From contig NZ_VMQU01000024.1 of assembly GCF_007714205.1 (NCBI RefSeq), positions 1-47,303 on the forward strand: a DNA stretch of 47,303 nt, read 5' to 3'. The position numbers and the translations under genes are program-made. Shown here piece by piece: positions 32,088 to 39,176 of this stretch (position 1 is the stretch's first letter; each line of letters starts with the position of its first letter). This DNA comes from Mycobacterium helveticum. GTDB lineage: Bacteria; Actinomycetota; Actinomycetes; Mycobacteriales; Mycobacteriaceae. Below the pieces are notes generated by a model. That model was not told where the DNA came from. It did no database searches and saw only the letters and a program-made list of their open reading frames with translations.

Positions 32088-32106
32088 GTGACACTCATGT
32101 TAGATG
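32088..32106 (-). promoter_or_regulatory. Promoter-like motif CATCTAACATnAGTGTCAC, copy 2
   Basis: Read on the minus strand this matches 21221-21239 at 18 of 19 positions. It sits 18 bp before the extradiol dioxygenase ATG, with the ribosome-binding site between. TAACAT is a plausible -10 element. Confidence 0.5.
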
Positions 32107-32136
32107 AGTTTGGCTGCCACGGCGAAAGCCCCCGCT

Positions 32137-32304
32137 TCACACCTTCAGCACGACGCCCTGCGTGAGCGCCGCGATGACGCCCAGGATGACGATGAACGCC
32201 ACGCATGCCGCGACAAGCCGGCCGGTTTCTCTCCGCAGACCGGCATCGGTCTGCGGGGGAAGAAAGAATTCAGCGGGCAGGTTTTTCATGCGGTCGCTTG
32301 CCAC
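32137..32304 (-). CDS. Small single-pass membrane protein (55 aa)
   Basis: A GTG at 32304, preceded by a GGAAAGGA ribosome-binding site, opens a 55-codon frame ending TGA at 32137. The product has a charged N-terminal half (about 30 residues) and one strongly hydrophobic segment at 31-48 (LVAACVAFIVILGVIAAL), then a short basic tail. It lies 16 bp downstream of the AveC-like membrane protein on the same strand, so it is probably co-transcribed and could be a subunit or regulator of it. No homologue is recognised; a non-coding interpretation cannot be excluded, but the RBS, spacing and transmembrane pattern support translation. Confidence 0.6.
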   Translation of the reverse strand: MASDRMKNLPAEFFLPPQTDAGLRRETGRLVAACVAFIVILGVIAALTQGVVLKV

Positions 32305-32320
32305 CAGGATTCCTTTCCGA

Positions 32321-33235
32321 TCAGGGGATGTAGGGGCTGTCCGCGCCGGTCACGGTGCGCAACACCACGAGCGGAATGATCAGGAACACGAAGAAGGTGA
32401 TCTGGAAGACGACGAACCAGGCGCCCAGTCGCATGGCTTCGAATTGCCATCGCGGAATTGTCACGACGTAGTTGAGGTAATCGTCGAATTCTTGCTGCTT
32501 GGTCAAGGTTAATCGCTGGGTGGCAACGGCGGTCCCGCCGCGACTTTCGGTGTCGTCGGGCGGATGTGACGCGGTTCGGGGGATCGTGAAACGATCCAAT
32601 CGGCAAAATCGCTCGAAATGGTTGAGGCCGCGTATCGGTGGCTTACCGGCCCAGTAGGCGATCAGGTTGGGCCACACGCACATGATGCCGATGGTCCAGA
32701 GCAACGTGATGCGACCGCCGTTGCCCCACTCCAGAACCGGCCCGATGCCGGGATCGTAGGTCCACCATCCCATTGCCGTGGCGGTGCCCTCGACGGCGAA
32801 GTCCCAGACGTAGTTGACCGGAATCGCCAGCACCAGCATGGATTTGAGCATGCTCCAGCCGAACCGCGCGGACACCCATTGACTCAGCCACAACACCAGG
32901 AGCGCGTGCACTCCCCAGTACACCGCGTAGGCGAACGGCATGAACAACGGATCGTTAGGGGTCTTGATCGGTAGCCATTCGAGCAGATGGTGCTGGGCGA
33001 ACGCCGGGCTGTAGAAGAGCATCTGGCCCCAGTCCCCGATGGTCTCCATCCAATACACCGCGAGGCTGTTGAACAGGAAAAGGAATCCCCAGGTCAGGCG
33101 TCGCCGCCGGATGACGTCGGCGATCGCCAGAACGATGAAGATGCTGCCGACGATCGGTATCACCCAATTGAAGAACCACACACCGGATGGATTGACGGTT
33201 GCTGGCGGCTCCAACTGCGACGTGGCGGCAAGCAT
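32321..33235 (-). CDS. AveC-like (spirocyclase-family) multi-pass membrane protein
   Basis: The 304-aa protein has about six hydrophobic segments (around 19-42, 47-66, 95-120, 130-150, 170-193 and 270-297) and the cytoplasmic-type motif NHFERF after segment five. The layout, with WMETIGDWGQMLFYSP and the WWTYDPGIGP loop, matches the mycobacterial proteins usually grouped with AveC, the spirocyclase/dehydratase of avermectin biosynthesis. Many actinobacteria carry these genes outside antibiotic clusters with unknown function. GAGAGG precedes the ATG. It is divergent from a second AveC-like gene at 33384, and a KstR2-like site lies just upstream. Confidence 0.75.
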   Translation of the reverse strand: MLAATSQLEPPATVNPSGVWFFNWVIPIVGSIFIVLAIADVIRRRRLTWGFLFLFNSLAVYWMETIGDWGQMLFYSPAFAQHHLLEWLPIKTPNDPLFMPFAYAVYWGVHALLVLWLSQWVSARFGWSMLKSMLVLAIPVNYVWDFAVEGTATAMGWWTYDPGIGPVLEWGNGGRITLLWTIGIMCVWPNLIAYWAGKPPIRGLNHFERFCRLDRFTIPRTASHPPDDTESRGGTAVATQRLTLTKQQEFDDYLNYVVTIPRWQFEAMRLGAWFVVFQITFFVFLIIPLVVLRTVTGADSPYIP

Positions 33236-33267
33236 CGTAGCCTCTCAACGAGTACGTGGGGAGAGGG

Positions 33268-33281
33268 ATCAAGTACTTGTC
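33268..33281. promoter_or_regulatory. KstR2-like operator
   Basis: ATCAAGTACTTGTC matches the KstR2 consensus AnCAAGnnCTTGnT at every fixed base except the final T; CAAGTACTTG is a perfect 10-bp palindrome. It lies 33 bp before the AveC-like gene start. KstR2 controls degradation of cholesterol C and D rings. Confidence 0.5.
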
Positions 33282-33344
33282 CAACCTAGTTCGCTATCTC
33301 CCGATTTGTCACGTGAAGCTACGATGAGCTACCGACATTGACAC

Positions 33345-33362
33345 TTGACAGTGAACTGCCAA
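33345..33362. promoter_or_regulatory. TGACAGT-type operator, copy 2 (before AveC-like gene 33384)
   Basis: TTGACAGT-GA-ACTGCCAA is palindromic apart from one base pair in the right arm. It lies 22 bp before the start codon, so binding would block transcription or its start. Confidence 0.6.
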
Positions 33363-33383
33363 CTTTGATTAAGTCGGGGTCAA

Positions 33384-34436
33384 ATGAGCCGCGCAGTGAC
33401 GGATCTGAAGTCGCCTCGGCAAGCGGAGCCGTCGGTCAACGAGCCCGCGCGGATCGAGACCATTCGGCCGGTGCTGTTCTGGTCGAGCCTCGGCGCGGTA
33501 TGCGTCGTCGTCGCCGCCTACGTCTACATCTCATGGATCGTGTCGGGCAATGCGACTCCGGTGAATCCGAGTCCCGACCCGATCCCCGGATCCACCCGGT
33601 GGGCGATGACCGCCTTCCAAATCGCCTGCCCCATAATGGCGCTGGCCGCGATCATCTACGTGATCCGCAAGAGCCTGCGCGAGCGTCAACTCTGCGTCGA
33701 AGCCGCCATCGTGATCGGCTCGGCGATCGCGTGGTGGCACGATCCCCTGATCAATTGGTTTCAGCCGGTGCTTTTCTACAACGCCGGCCTGGTCAACTTC
33801 GGTAACTGGACACAGAACATCCCCGGCTGGTTGAGCCCGGACGGCCGATTGATGGCCGAGCCGGTGCTGATGATCGGAATGATCTACATCTGGATGCCGC
33901 TAGCGATGGGCTCTATCGCCCGCTGGGCCATGGGTCGCGCTCGCCGCAGGTGGCCGGTGCTGGGACCCGTCCGCACCTTCTGCGCCGGTTGGCTCGCGGT
34001 CTACGTCATCGAGTTTCCGCTGGAGATCTTTGCGGTGCGCCACGGTCTGCTCGGATATCCGGCGTCGATTCCCGGTGTCACGCTGTGGGCGGGGCAGACC
34101 GTCCAGATACCGCTCTACGGGCCCATCCTGTGGTCTTTGGTGCTCAGTTCGAGTGGTGCACTGATGTTCTTTCGCAACCCTAAAGGCCAGATCCGAGTCG
34201 AGGCGGGCGTGGAGACCCTGCGGCGGGCCGGACCCCGGGTTAGAGGACTTCTCAGGGCGCTGGCGGTCACCGGCTTTATACATGTGGTGGCGATCGGCGT
34301 GTACGACTTGCCGGTGAACCTGGCCGGCTTCTACGCCGGGCCGACCCAGACTTACCCCAGCTATCTGCGCACGCAGTTTTGCGGACCAGGCACACCTCGA
34401 CACTGTCCCGACGGCACCCGTTTGGGCGACCGCTAG
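33384..34436 (+). CDS. AveC-like (spirocyclase-family) multi-pass membrane protein
   Basis: The 350-aa protein has an N-terminal cytoplasmic stretch and about seven hydrophobic segments (roughly 31-52, 70-92, 110-125, 160-180, 195-215, 250-265 and 287-308). It shares the WxHDPLINWFQPVLFYNAG and YIWMPLAMGSIA signatures with the AveC-like group and looks like a distant paralogue of the divergent gene at 32321. The C-terminus has a Cys-containing periplasmic-type tail (CGPGTPRHCPDG) after the last membrane segment. It ends 6 bp before the convergent TetR gene. Enzyme function (cyclisation or dehydration) is possible by analogy only. Confidence 0.75.
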   Translation: MSRAVTDLKSPRQAEPSVNEPARIETIRPVLFWSSLGAVCVVVAAYVYISWIVSGNATPVNPSPDPIPGSTRWAMTAFQIACPIMALAAIIYVIRKSLRERQLCVEAAIVIGSAIAWWHDPLINWFQPVLFYNAGLVNFGNWTQNIPGWLSPDGRLMAEPVLMIGMIYIWMPLAMGSIARWAMGRARRRWPVLGPVRTFCAGWLAVYVIEFPLEIFAVRHGLLGYPASIPGVTLWAGQTVQIPLYGPILWSLVLSSSGALMFFRNPKGQIRVEAGVETLRRAGPRVRGLLRALAVTGFIHVVAIGVYDLPVNLAGFYAGPTQTYPSYLRTQFCGPGTPRHCPDGTRLGDR

Positions 34437-34442
34437 GTCGCG

Positions 34443-35033
34443 CTACTTCAGCACCGCGGGCAGAGCGGCGAACTCCTGGCGGATCAGGTCCTCGAGCGAG
34501 CGACCCGGTGTCGACAACCACTGGTTGAGGGCCCGCTCGACCAGCAGCATGCCGACGGCCGCCAAGAGCCGGCATTCGCTGTCGGGTGCCGGCAATCGGC
34601 GTCGCTCGGCGATCACCTTGGCGACGGTCTCGGCGTTGGCCTCATGGTTTTTCCGCTCGCGGCCTAGCAGCACGAGCGACGACGCGACAGCGTCGTGGTA
34701 CTGCCCGATCCGTTTACGGATGCGCTTGAGGCCGGGCGCCAGCAACGCGAAGGAATTCGCCAACGCCTCGAAATCTGACACCCTGTCCGGTTGTGCGAGG
34801 TAGACCCCGCTCACGGCGTCGATGAAGTCGTACTCGCCGAAGAAAAGCACCGACTCCTTGGTCGGGAAGTAGCGGAAGAAGGTTCTCGGCGAAACGCCCA
34901 CGCTCTCGGCGATCTGGTCCGTGGTGGTCTCGTCGTAACCGTTGGTGCTGAACAGGTTCAGGGCCGAATTCAGCAGAGCATTGCGGATCCGGTCCGCATG
35001 CGCGTCCCGCGGTGATCGATCGCCCCGGGCCAT
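34443..35033 (-). CDS. TetR-family transcriptional regulator, candidate regulator of the TGACAGT sites
   Basis: The 196-aa protein has a TetR DNA-binding domain at 14-64 (NALLNSALNLFSTNGYDETTTDQIAESVGVSPRTFFRYFPTKESV in the standard order) and a helical sensor domain. It is divergent from the P450 at 35200 and has a perfect 20-bp palindrome in the 166-bp gap. The same palindrome occurs at five other promoters, mostly around this gene, so this is the best candidate for the regulator of the set (inference). Its sensor domain has no cysteine cluster or other feature that would hint at a ligand. Confidence 0.9.
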   Translation of the reverse strand: MARGDRSPRDAHADRIRNALLNSALNLFSTNGYDETTTDQIAESVGVSPRTFFRYFPTKESVLFFGEYDFIDAVSGVYLAQPDRVSDFEALANSFALLAPGLKRIRKRIGQYHDAVASSLVLLGRERKNHEANAETVAKVIAERRRLPAPDSECRLLAAVGMLLVERALNQWLSTPGRSLEDLIRQEFAALPAVLK

Positions 35034-35132
35034 CCGCCATCCCCTTTCAAGTCTGGGTGTCTCGACAGTACAACGACTCCGGGTGCCGGCACATCGTTGA
35101 CACTCGTTGTGATACCAACGATACTTCCAATA

Positions 35133-35152
35133 TATGACAGTGCACTGTCATA
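35133..35152. promoter_or_regulatory. TGACAGT-type operator, copy 3 (TetR/P450 divergent promoter)
   Basis: TATGACAGTG/CACTGTCATA is a perfect 20-bp palindrome. It lies 99 bp from the TetR start and 47 bp from the P450 start, and could control both directions. Confidence 0.75.
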
Positions 35153-35199
35153 GTGAAATTTGAGCGCTTACCGGCGCGGGCAGAGAGGATCTGGTCTCA

Positions 35200-36390
35200 A
35201 TGACCGAGCTCGGCATCACCGGAACGCTGAACATCAACGATCTGCCCTTCACGGAGGACCGCACGCGCGCGTGGCGGGAACTGCGGGAGGCCGGCGAGGC
35301 GGTGAGTTCTGGCGAAGAGGTCGTGCTCACCAGCGCCGAGGCCGTCGAGTTCGCGGCCAAGCGACCTGAGATCTTCTCATCGGCAAAAGCTTTCGACCGC
35401 CTGGGAAGCCCGGTCCCGCTGGTACCGATCGCGATAGATCCGCCGGATCACACCCGGTTCCGCCGAATGCTTGATCCGTTCTTCAGCCCCAAGAAGATGG
35501 CCGAGCGTGAGTCCGAATTACGCAGGCAGGCCGGGGAGTTGATTGACGCCATCGTCGCGCGCGGCGAGTGCGATGTGGTGCCCGATCTCGCCACACCGTT
35601 TCCTTCCCAGGTGTTTTTGACGCTGTTCGGGCTACCCATGGCGGACCGCGACCGGCTGGTGCAGTGGAAGGATGCGATTCTGCAATTCACCGATCCGAGT
35701 AGCACTGAGGCGACCCCGGAGGTGATGGCTCACGCGCTGGAACTGTTCACCTATCTAACCGAGCACATCGCAGAGCGGCGCGCCGATTCGACCGGCGACG
35801 ACATGCTCACCCAGTTGATACAAGACACCGACGAGGGTGGCATGTCGGACAACGAGATCCTCGGCCTTTGTTTCATGTTCGTGCTGGCCGGGCTCGACAC
35901 CGTCACCTCTGCGGTGGGGTTTTCTCTGGCCAGGCTCGCGGCCGACACCAAGATGCGCCGCCGTATCGCGGACGACTTCGGGCTCATTCCCGCGTTCATC
36001 GAGGATATGTTGCGCGTCGACGGACCTGTTCCTTTCGCGCCACGTGTCACCACCGAGGAGGTCGAGGTGGCGGGCAGGGTCGTGCCGAAGGACACCACGG
36101 TCATGCTCAGTTATGGCAGCGCCGATCGTGATCCGCGGCGGTATCAGGAAGCCGATGAGGTTCATCTCGACAGCAAGGTTGTGCACTTCGCGTTCGGTCG
36201 TGGACCGCACCGGTGTCTGGGTTCGCATCTGGCGCGTCTCGAACTCCGACTCATCCTCGAGGAATGGCACTCCCGCATACCCGAATACACTCTGGCTCAA
36301 GGCAAGCCGCCACAGATGCCGTGGCCGACTGGGACGATGTCGCTGCAATCGGTTCCGCTGAACATCAAGCCGTCATCGCAGGGTCAGTAG
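35200..36390 (+). CDS. Cytochrome P450 with DxxR in place of ExxR (396 aa)
   Basis: The heme loop FGRGPHRCLG carries Cys339, and the I-helix segment is AGLDTV at 230-235. The K-helix reads IED-MLR: the position normally Glu of the ExxR motif is Asp269, paired with Arg272. This substitution is rare because ExxR helps lock the heme pocket, though Asp could keep the salt bridge. The rest is normal and closely resembles the P450 at 2659-3846 (GSPVPLVP, DPPDHTRFRR), so it is not an obvious pseudogene. It lies under a perfect TGACAGT-type palindrome beside the TetR gene. Confidence 0.92.
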   Translation: MTELGITGTLNINDLPFTEDRTRAWRELREAGEAVSSGEEVVLTSAEAVEFAAKRPEIFSSAKAFDRLGSPVPLVPIAIDPPDHTRFRRMLDPFFSPKKMAERESELRRQAGELIDAIVARGECDVVPDLATPFPSQVFLTLFGLPMADRDRLVQWKDAILQFTDPSSTEATPEVMAHALELFTYLTEHIAERRADSTGDDMLTQLIQDTDEGGMSDNEILGLCFMFVLAGLDTVTSAVGFSLARLAADTKMRRRIADDFGLIPAFIEDMLRVDGPVPFAPRVTTEEVEVAGRVVPKDTTVMLSYGSADRDPRRYQEADEVHLDSKVVHFAFGRGPHRCLGSHLARLELRLILEEWHSRIPEYTLAQGKPPQMPWPTGTMSLQSVPLNIKPSSQGQ

Positions 36391-36414
36391 ATCTGACGGT
36401 CGTGGCGCGAAGGC

Positions 36415-37335
36415 TCATCCGACCTTCGGGATGATTTCCTCGGCCACCCACTGCATGTGGTCGAGGTAGGCATTCAACCCCTCCAGCGCGGGCGGGTTGA
36501 CCCAGGTGTCCGTCACGCCGCGCTCCGCCAGCATGTTGCAGTTGTCGATGACCTGCTGGGCGCTCTGGCCAAAATGCGCATTGGGGTCATCGACGACGGT
36601 GTGCTCCTGACCGATGGACAGGACCGCCAGGCTGTAGAACAGGGAGAACGGCCGATCATCGAACCCGGGTTGTGAGCGCAGGTAATCCATCTTGGCGGGC
36701 AGTTCGTCGGGCTTGGTCAGCCACGGCGCCCAGCCGTCACCGAATTTGGCCGCTCGGCGCAACACCGCGTCGGCGTCTCCGCCCATCCACACCGTGGGGT
36801 GGGGCTTGGAGATTGGTTTGGGCCCGAATGCGATGTCGTCGAACTTGACGAAGTCGCCGTCGAAGCTTGGCGAATCGCTGTGCCACAACTCGAACATCGC
36901 CTCAAGACACTCGTCCGCTATACGGCCACGCTGGGAGAAGGGGACGCCGATCGCGTCATACTCCTCCTTGAGCCAACCGACACCGACAGTGGTCTGGGCA
37001 CGACCGCCACTGAGCCAATCGAACGTTGCGATCTGTTTCGCGGCGATGATCGGGTTGTGCAACGGCAAGATCGTGACCATCGACCCAATGGTGATCGTCG
37101 AAGTTGCGCCCGCGATGAAGGCCTGGGCGGTGGTGGCGTCAAAGTAGTGGTCCCCGGACAACTCCACATGACCCGTCGGGGTGAGGAAGTGTTCGGGCAG
37201 GAACACCATCGAATAGCCCAGCTGCTCGGCGCGTTGGGCAGCTCGCGCGATATCGGCGCCGGTGAGCTGGTGTTCCCACGGCTGCGTGATCGCTGCGACA
37301 TGCATGCAGTTGGGTAGGTACACGGCGAATCTCAT
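36415..37335 (-). CDS. LLM-class (F420-type) oxidoreductase (306 aa)
   Basis: The sequence follows the F420-dependent LLM pattern of the Rv2161c-like group: AAQRAEQLGYSMVFLPEHF, IGSMVTILPLHNPIIAAKQIATFDWLSGGRAQTTVGVGW, YDAIGVPFSQRG and GPKPISKPHPTVWMGGDADAVLRRAAKFGDGWAP. It would transfer hydride using coenzyme F420. It is divergent from the dikinase His-domain gene at 37554 and ends 24 bp from the convergent P450 end. Two TGACAGT-type palindromes in the shared upstream region put it in the same candidate regulon. Substrate unknown. Confidence 0.88.
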   Translation of the reverse strand: MRFAVYLPNCMHVAAITQPWEHQLTGADIARAAQRAEQLGYSMVFLPEHFLTPTGHVELSGDHYFDATTAQAFIAGATSTITIGSMVTILPLHNPIIAAKQIATFDWLSGGRAQTTVGVGWLKEEYDAIGVPFSQRGRIADECLEAMFELWHSDSPSFDGDFVKFDDIAFGPKPISKPHPTVWMGGDADAVLRRAAKFGDGWAPWLTKPDELPAKMDYLRSQPGFDDRPFSLFYSLAVLSIGQEHTVVDDPNAHFGQSAQQVIDNCNMLAERGVTDTWVNPPALEGLNAYLDHMQWVAEEIIPKVG

Positions 37336-37417
37336 CTGGCACCTTCCGATTTCATGCCCGTTGGCGGAGCGTTGACTGAATGATCCAACGCCAGGCCGAG
37401 CGCGACCCGCTCATTAT

Positions 37418-37431
37418 GACAGTCTACTGTC
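37418..37431. promoter_or_regulatory. TGACAGT-type operator, copy 4 (near LLM promoter)
   Basis: GACAGT-CT-ACTGTC is a perfect 6+6 bp palindrome preceded by TAT. It lies 83 bp before the LLM start on the minus strand. A second copy lies exactly 100 bp further on. Confidence 0.7.
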
Positions 37432-37517
37432 GCCAGTCAAGCACGGGGCTGCCGCGTCCGTAGATTCAAATCTGCCGACACAGCAGCTAGTCTGGCGCGA
37501 TAATCGTCTGCGGATAC

Positions 37518-37531
37518 GACAGTCTACTGTC
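37518..37531. promoter_or_regulatory. TGACAGT-type operator, copy 5 (before dikinase His-domain gene)
   Basis: GACAGT-CT-ACTGTC, identical to copy 4 including the CT centre, begins 36 bp before the start of the gene at 37554. The AGGAGA ribosome-binding site follows it. Confidence 0.75.
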
Positions 37532-37553
37532 AAGACATACGAGCAGGAGAACC

Positions 37554-39176
37554 ATGCATACCGGCCCCGCGGTGCCCTTAACCGATCCGATCCGGGGCAG
37601 GAGCGAACCTGATCGCCTCTGGACTCTGACGAACGTTGGCGAAGCGACGCCCGATATCCTCTCCCCGCTGTGCTGGTCACTGTGGGGGACCGGCGTCGAA
37701 TTCGCTTCCCGCGGCGGCCTCTACGACTTGGGCGTGCTGGGGTCATCGGCACTTCGGGTACCCGACGACCCGAATCAGTGGAGCACCGCCTGCTTCTTTG
37801 GCAGACAAGCGATGAACGTCGATCGCGCCCGCGAACTCGCCGGATTGCTGCCCGGAATGACCGGTGACGACTTCGAACGCGACTTGTTGGGCGCAGTGCG
37901 GCCCGATGCGGCTCCGACCCGTAGCGACCCCCGCCGGTTGCCGGCAGTCGTCGTCAAGGCGCCGTTGGTGCTGACGCGAGAGCGGTCTGCTCCGGTCCGT
38001 CTACACCAACGCCAGATGAACTGGTGGCGGGCAACCGTGCTAAATGGACGATGGCCCGATCCGCGGACTCTGCTGACTGATTCGTCGCACCGGTTCAGTG
38101 CGGCGATGCGGGTACATGTCCGTACCCGGCTGATCCTCAATGTGTGTCGCGCACAGGTCGAATCGATCGCCGTCAAGGCGGGTCGTGGTGATCTGGTGCC
38201 CGCACTGTTGGCCGGGTACGGCGGCGTGATCGAAACCGAATTGGCCGATGACGTGTGGTCGTTGGGGCACCGACGGATTACGGTGGACGAGTTTCTTTCT
38301 CGGCACGGGTTCCATGGCCCCAACGAGGGCAATGTGATCGGGCATTCATGGCGGGAGGACCCAGACGCGGTCCTGCGTGCTGCCGCCGCCCACAGCGGCA
38401 GACCCGAGGCCGACCGCCCGGCGGTGCGCGCAGAACGTGCAGCATCGACGCGCCGGCACGCCGAGACCGATTTGCTCTCAACGCTTCCCCCGGCGCGACG
38501 CCTATTGGTGCGCCGGCTGCTGGCATTGACTGGGGCACAGGTGCGAGCCGTGGAACTGACCAAGGCCTCGTTCCTGACCGCCGTTGATGGATGCCGCGCG
38601 GCCGCCGGCGGGTTCGGTGCTGAGCTGGTCGATGCCGGGACGCTGGATCGGATTAACGACGCCTGTTACCTGACTGTGGATGAACTGCTGGCTCCGCTGC
38701 CTGCGAACGTGCGCGATTTGGTGGAGTTTCGTCGAAGCCGGCGCGAGGAGTACCGGCGCCTTGAGGTGCCGTCGGTTTTCACCGGGATGCCCGAGGCTAT
38801 CGAGATGTCGGGCGAACCGCCTTCAGCGGATGCCGTCGTTCACGGAACACCCGCAGGCCCAGGAGTCTTCGAAGGCACCGTAAGGGTGGTGGTCGATGCG
38901 GAATCTCACGACACCCTCGACGACGGCGAGGTACTGGTTTGCAAGTTCGTCGACCCTGGCTGGACCGCCTTGGTCTCGCTTGCGGGTGCCCTGGTAACCG
39001 ACATGGGCAGTCCCGCCAGTCACGGGGCGATCGTCGCGCGCGAGCTCGGTATCACGTGCGTGGTCGGAACGGGAAACGGCACCAGGGCATTACGCAGCGG
39101 CGACGTCGTGCGGGTGGACGGGACCACCGGTGAGATCGTGGTGCTGGTCCGGTCTCGGGCCATGGTGGAGAAGTGA
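37554..39176 (+). CDS. Split dikinase, substrate plus phosphohistidine domain (PEP-synthase/rifampin-phosphotransferase-like)
   Basis: The 540-aa protein has a long helical N-terminal part (about 1-430) resembling the central substrate-binding region of rifampin phosphotransferase, including the helical RINDACYLTVDELLAPL segment. The C-terminal swivelling domain (about 440-530) contains TDMGSPASHGAIVARELGI with the phospho-accepting His490, and a following GTGNGTRALRSGDVVRVDGTTG. The ATP-binding domain is missing; a matching free-standing one is encoded at 44967-45983, and the two together (878 aa) equal one rifampin phosphotransferase. The split layout also parallels phenylphosphate synthase proteins 1 and 2. 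Probable role: transfer of phosphate from ATP through His490 to an alcohol, phenol or enol made in this pathway. Confidence 0.82.
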   Translation: MHTGPAVPLTDPIRGRSEPDRLWTLTNVGEATPDILSPLCWSLWGTGVEFASRGGLYDLGVLGSSALRVPDDPNQWSTACFFGRQAMNVDRARELAGLLPGMTGDDFERDLLGAVRPDAAPTRSDPRRLPAVVVKAPLVLTRERSAPVRLHQRQMNWWRATVLNGRWPDPRTLLTDSSHRFSAAMRVHVRTRLILNVCRAQVESIAVKAGRGDLVPALLAGYGGVIETELADDVWSLGHRRITVDEFLSRHGFHGPNEGNVIGHSWREDPDAVLRAAAAHSGRPEADRPAVRAERAASTRRHAETDLLSTLPPARRLLVRRLLALTGAQVRAVELTKASFLTAVDGCRAAAGGFGAELVDAGTLDRINDACYLTVDELLAPLPANVRDLVEFRRSRREEYRRLEVPSVFTGMPEAIEMSGEPPSADAVVHGTPAGPGVFEGTVRVVVDAESHDTLDDGEVLVCKFVDPGWTALVSLAGALVTDMGSPASHGAIVARELGITCVVGTGNGTRALRSGDVVRVDGTTGEIVVLVRSRAMVEK

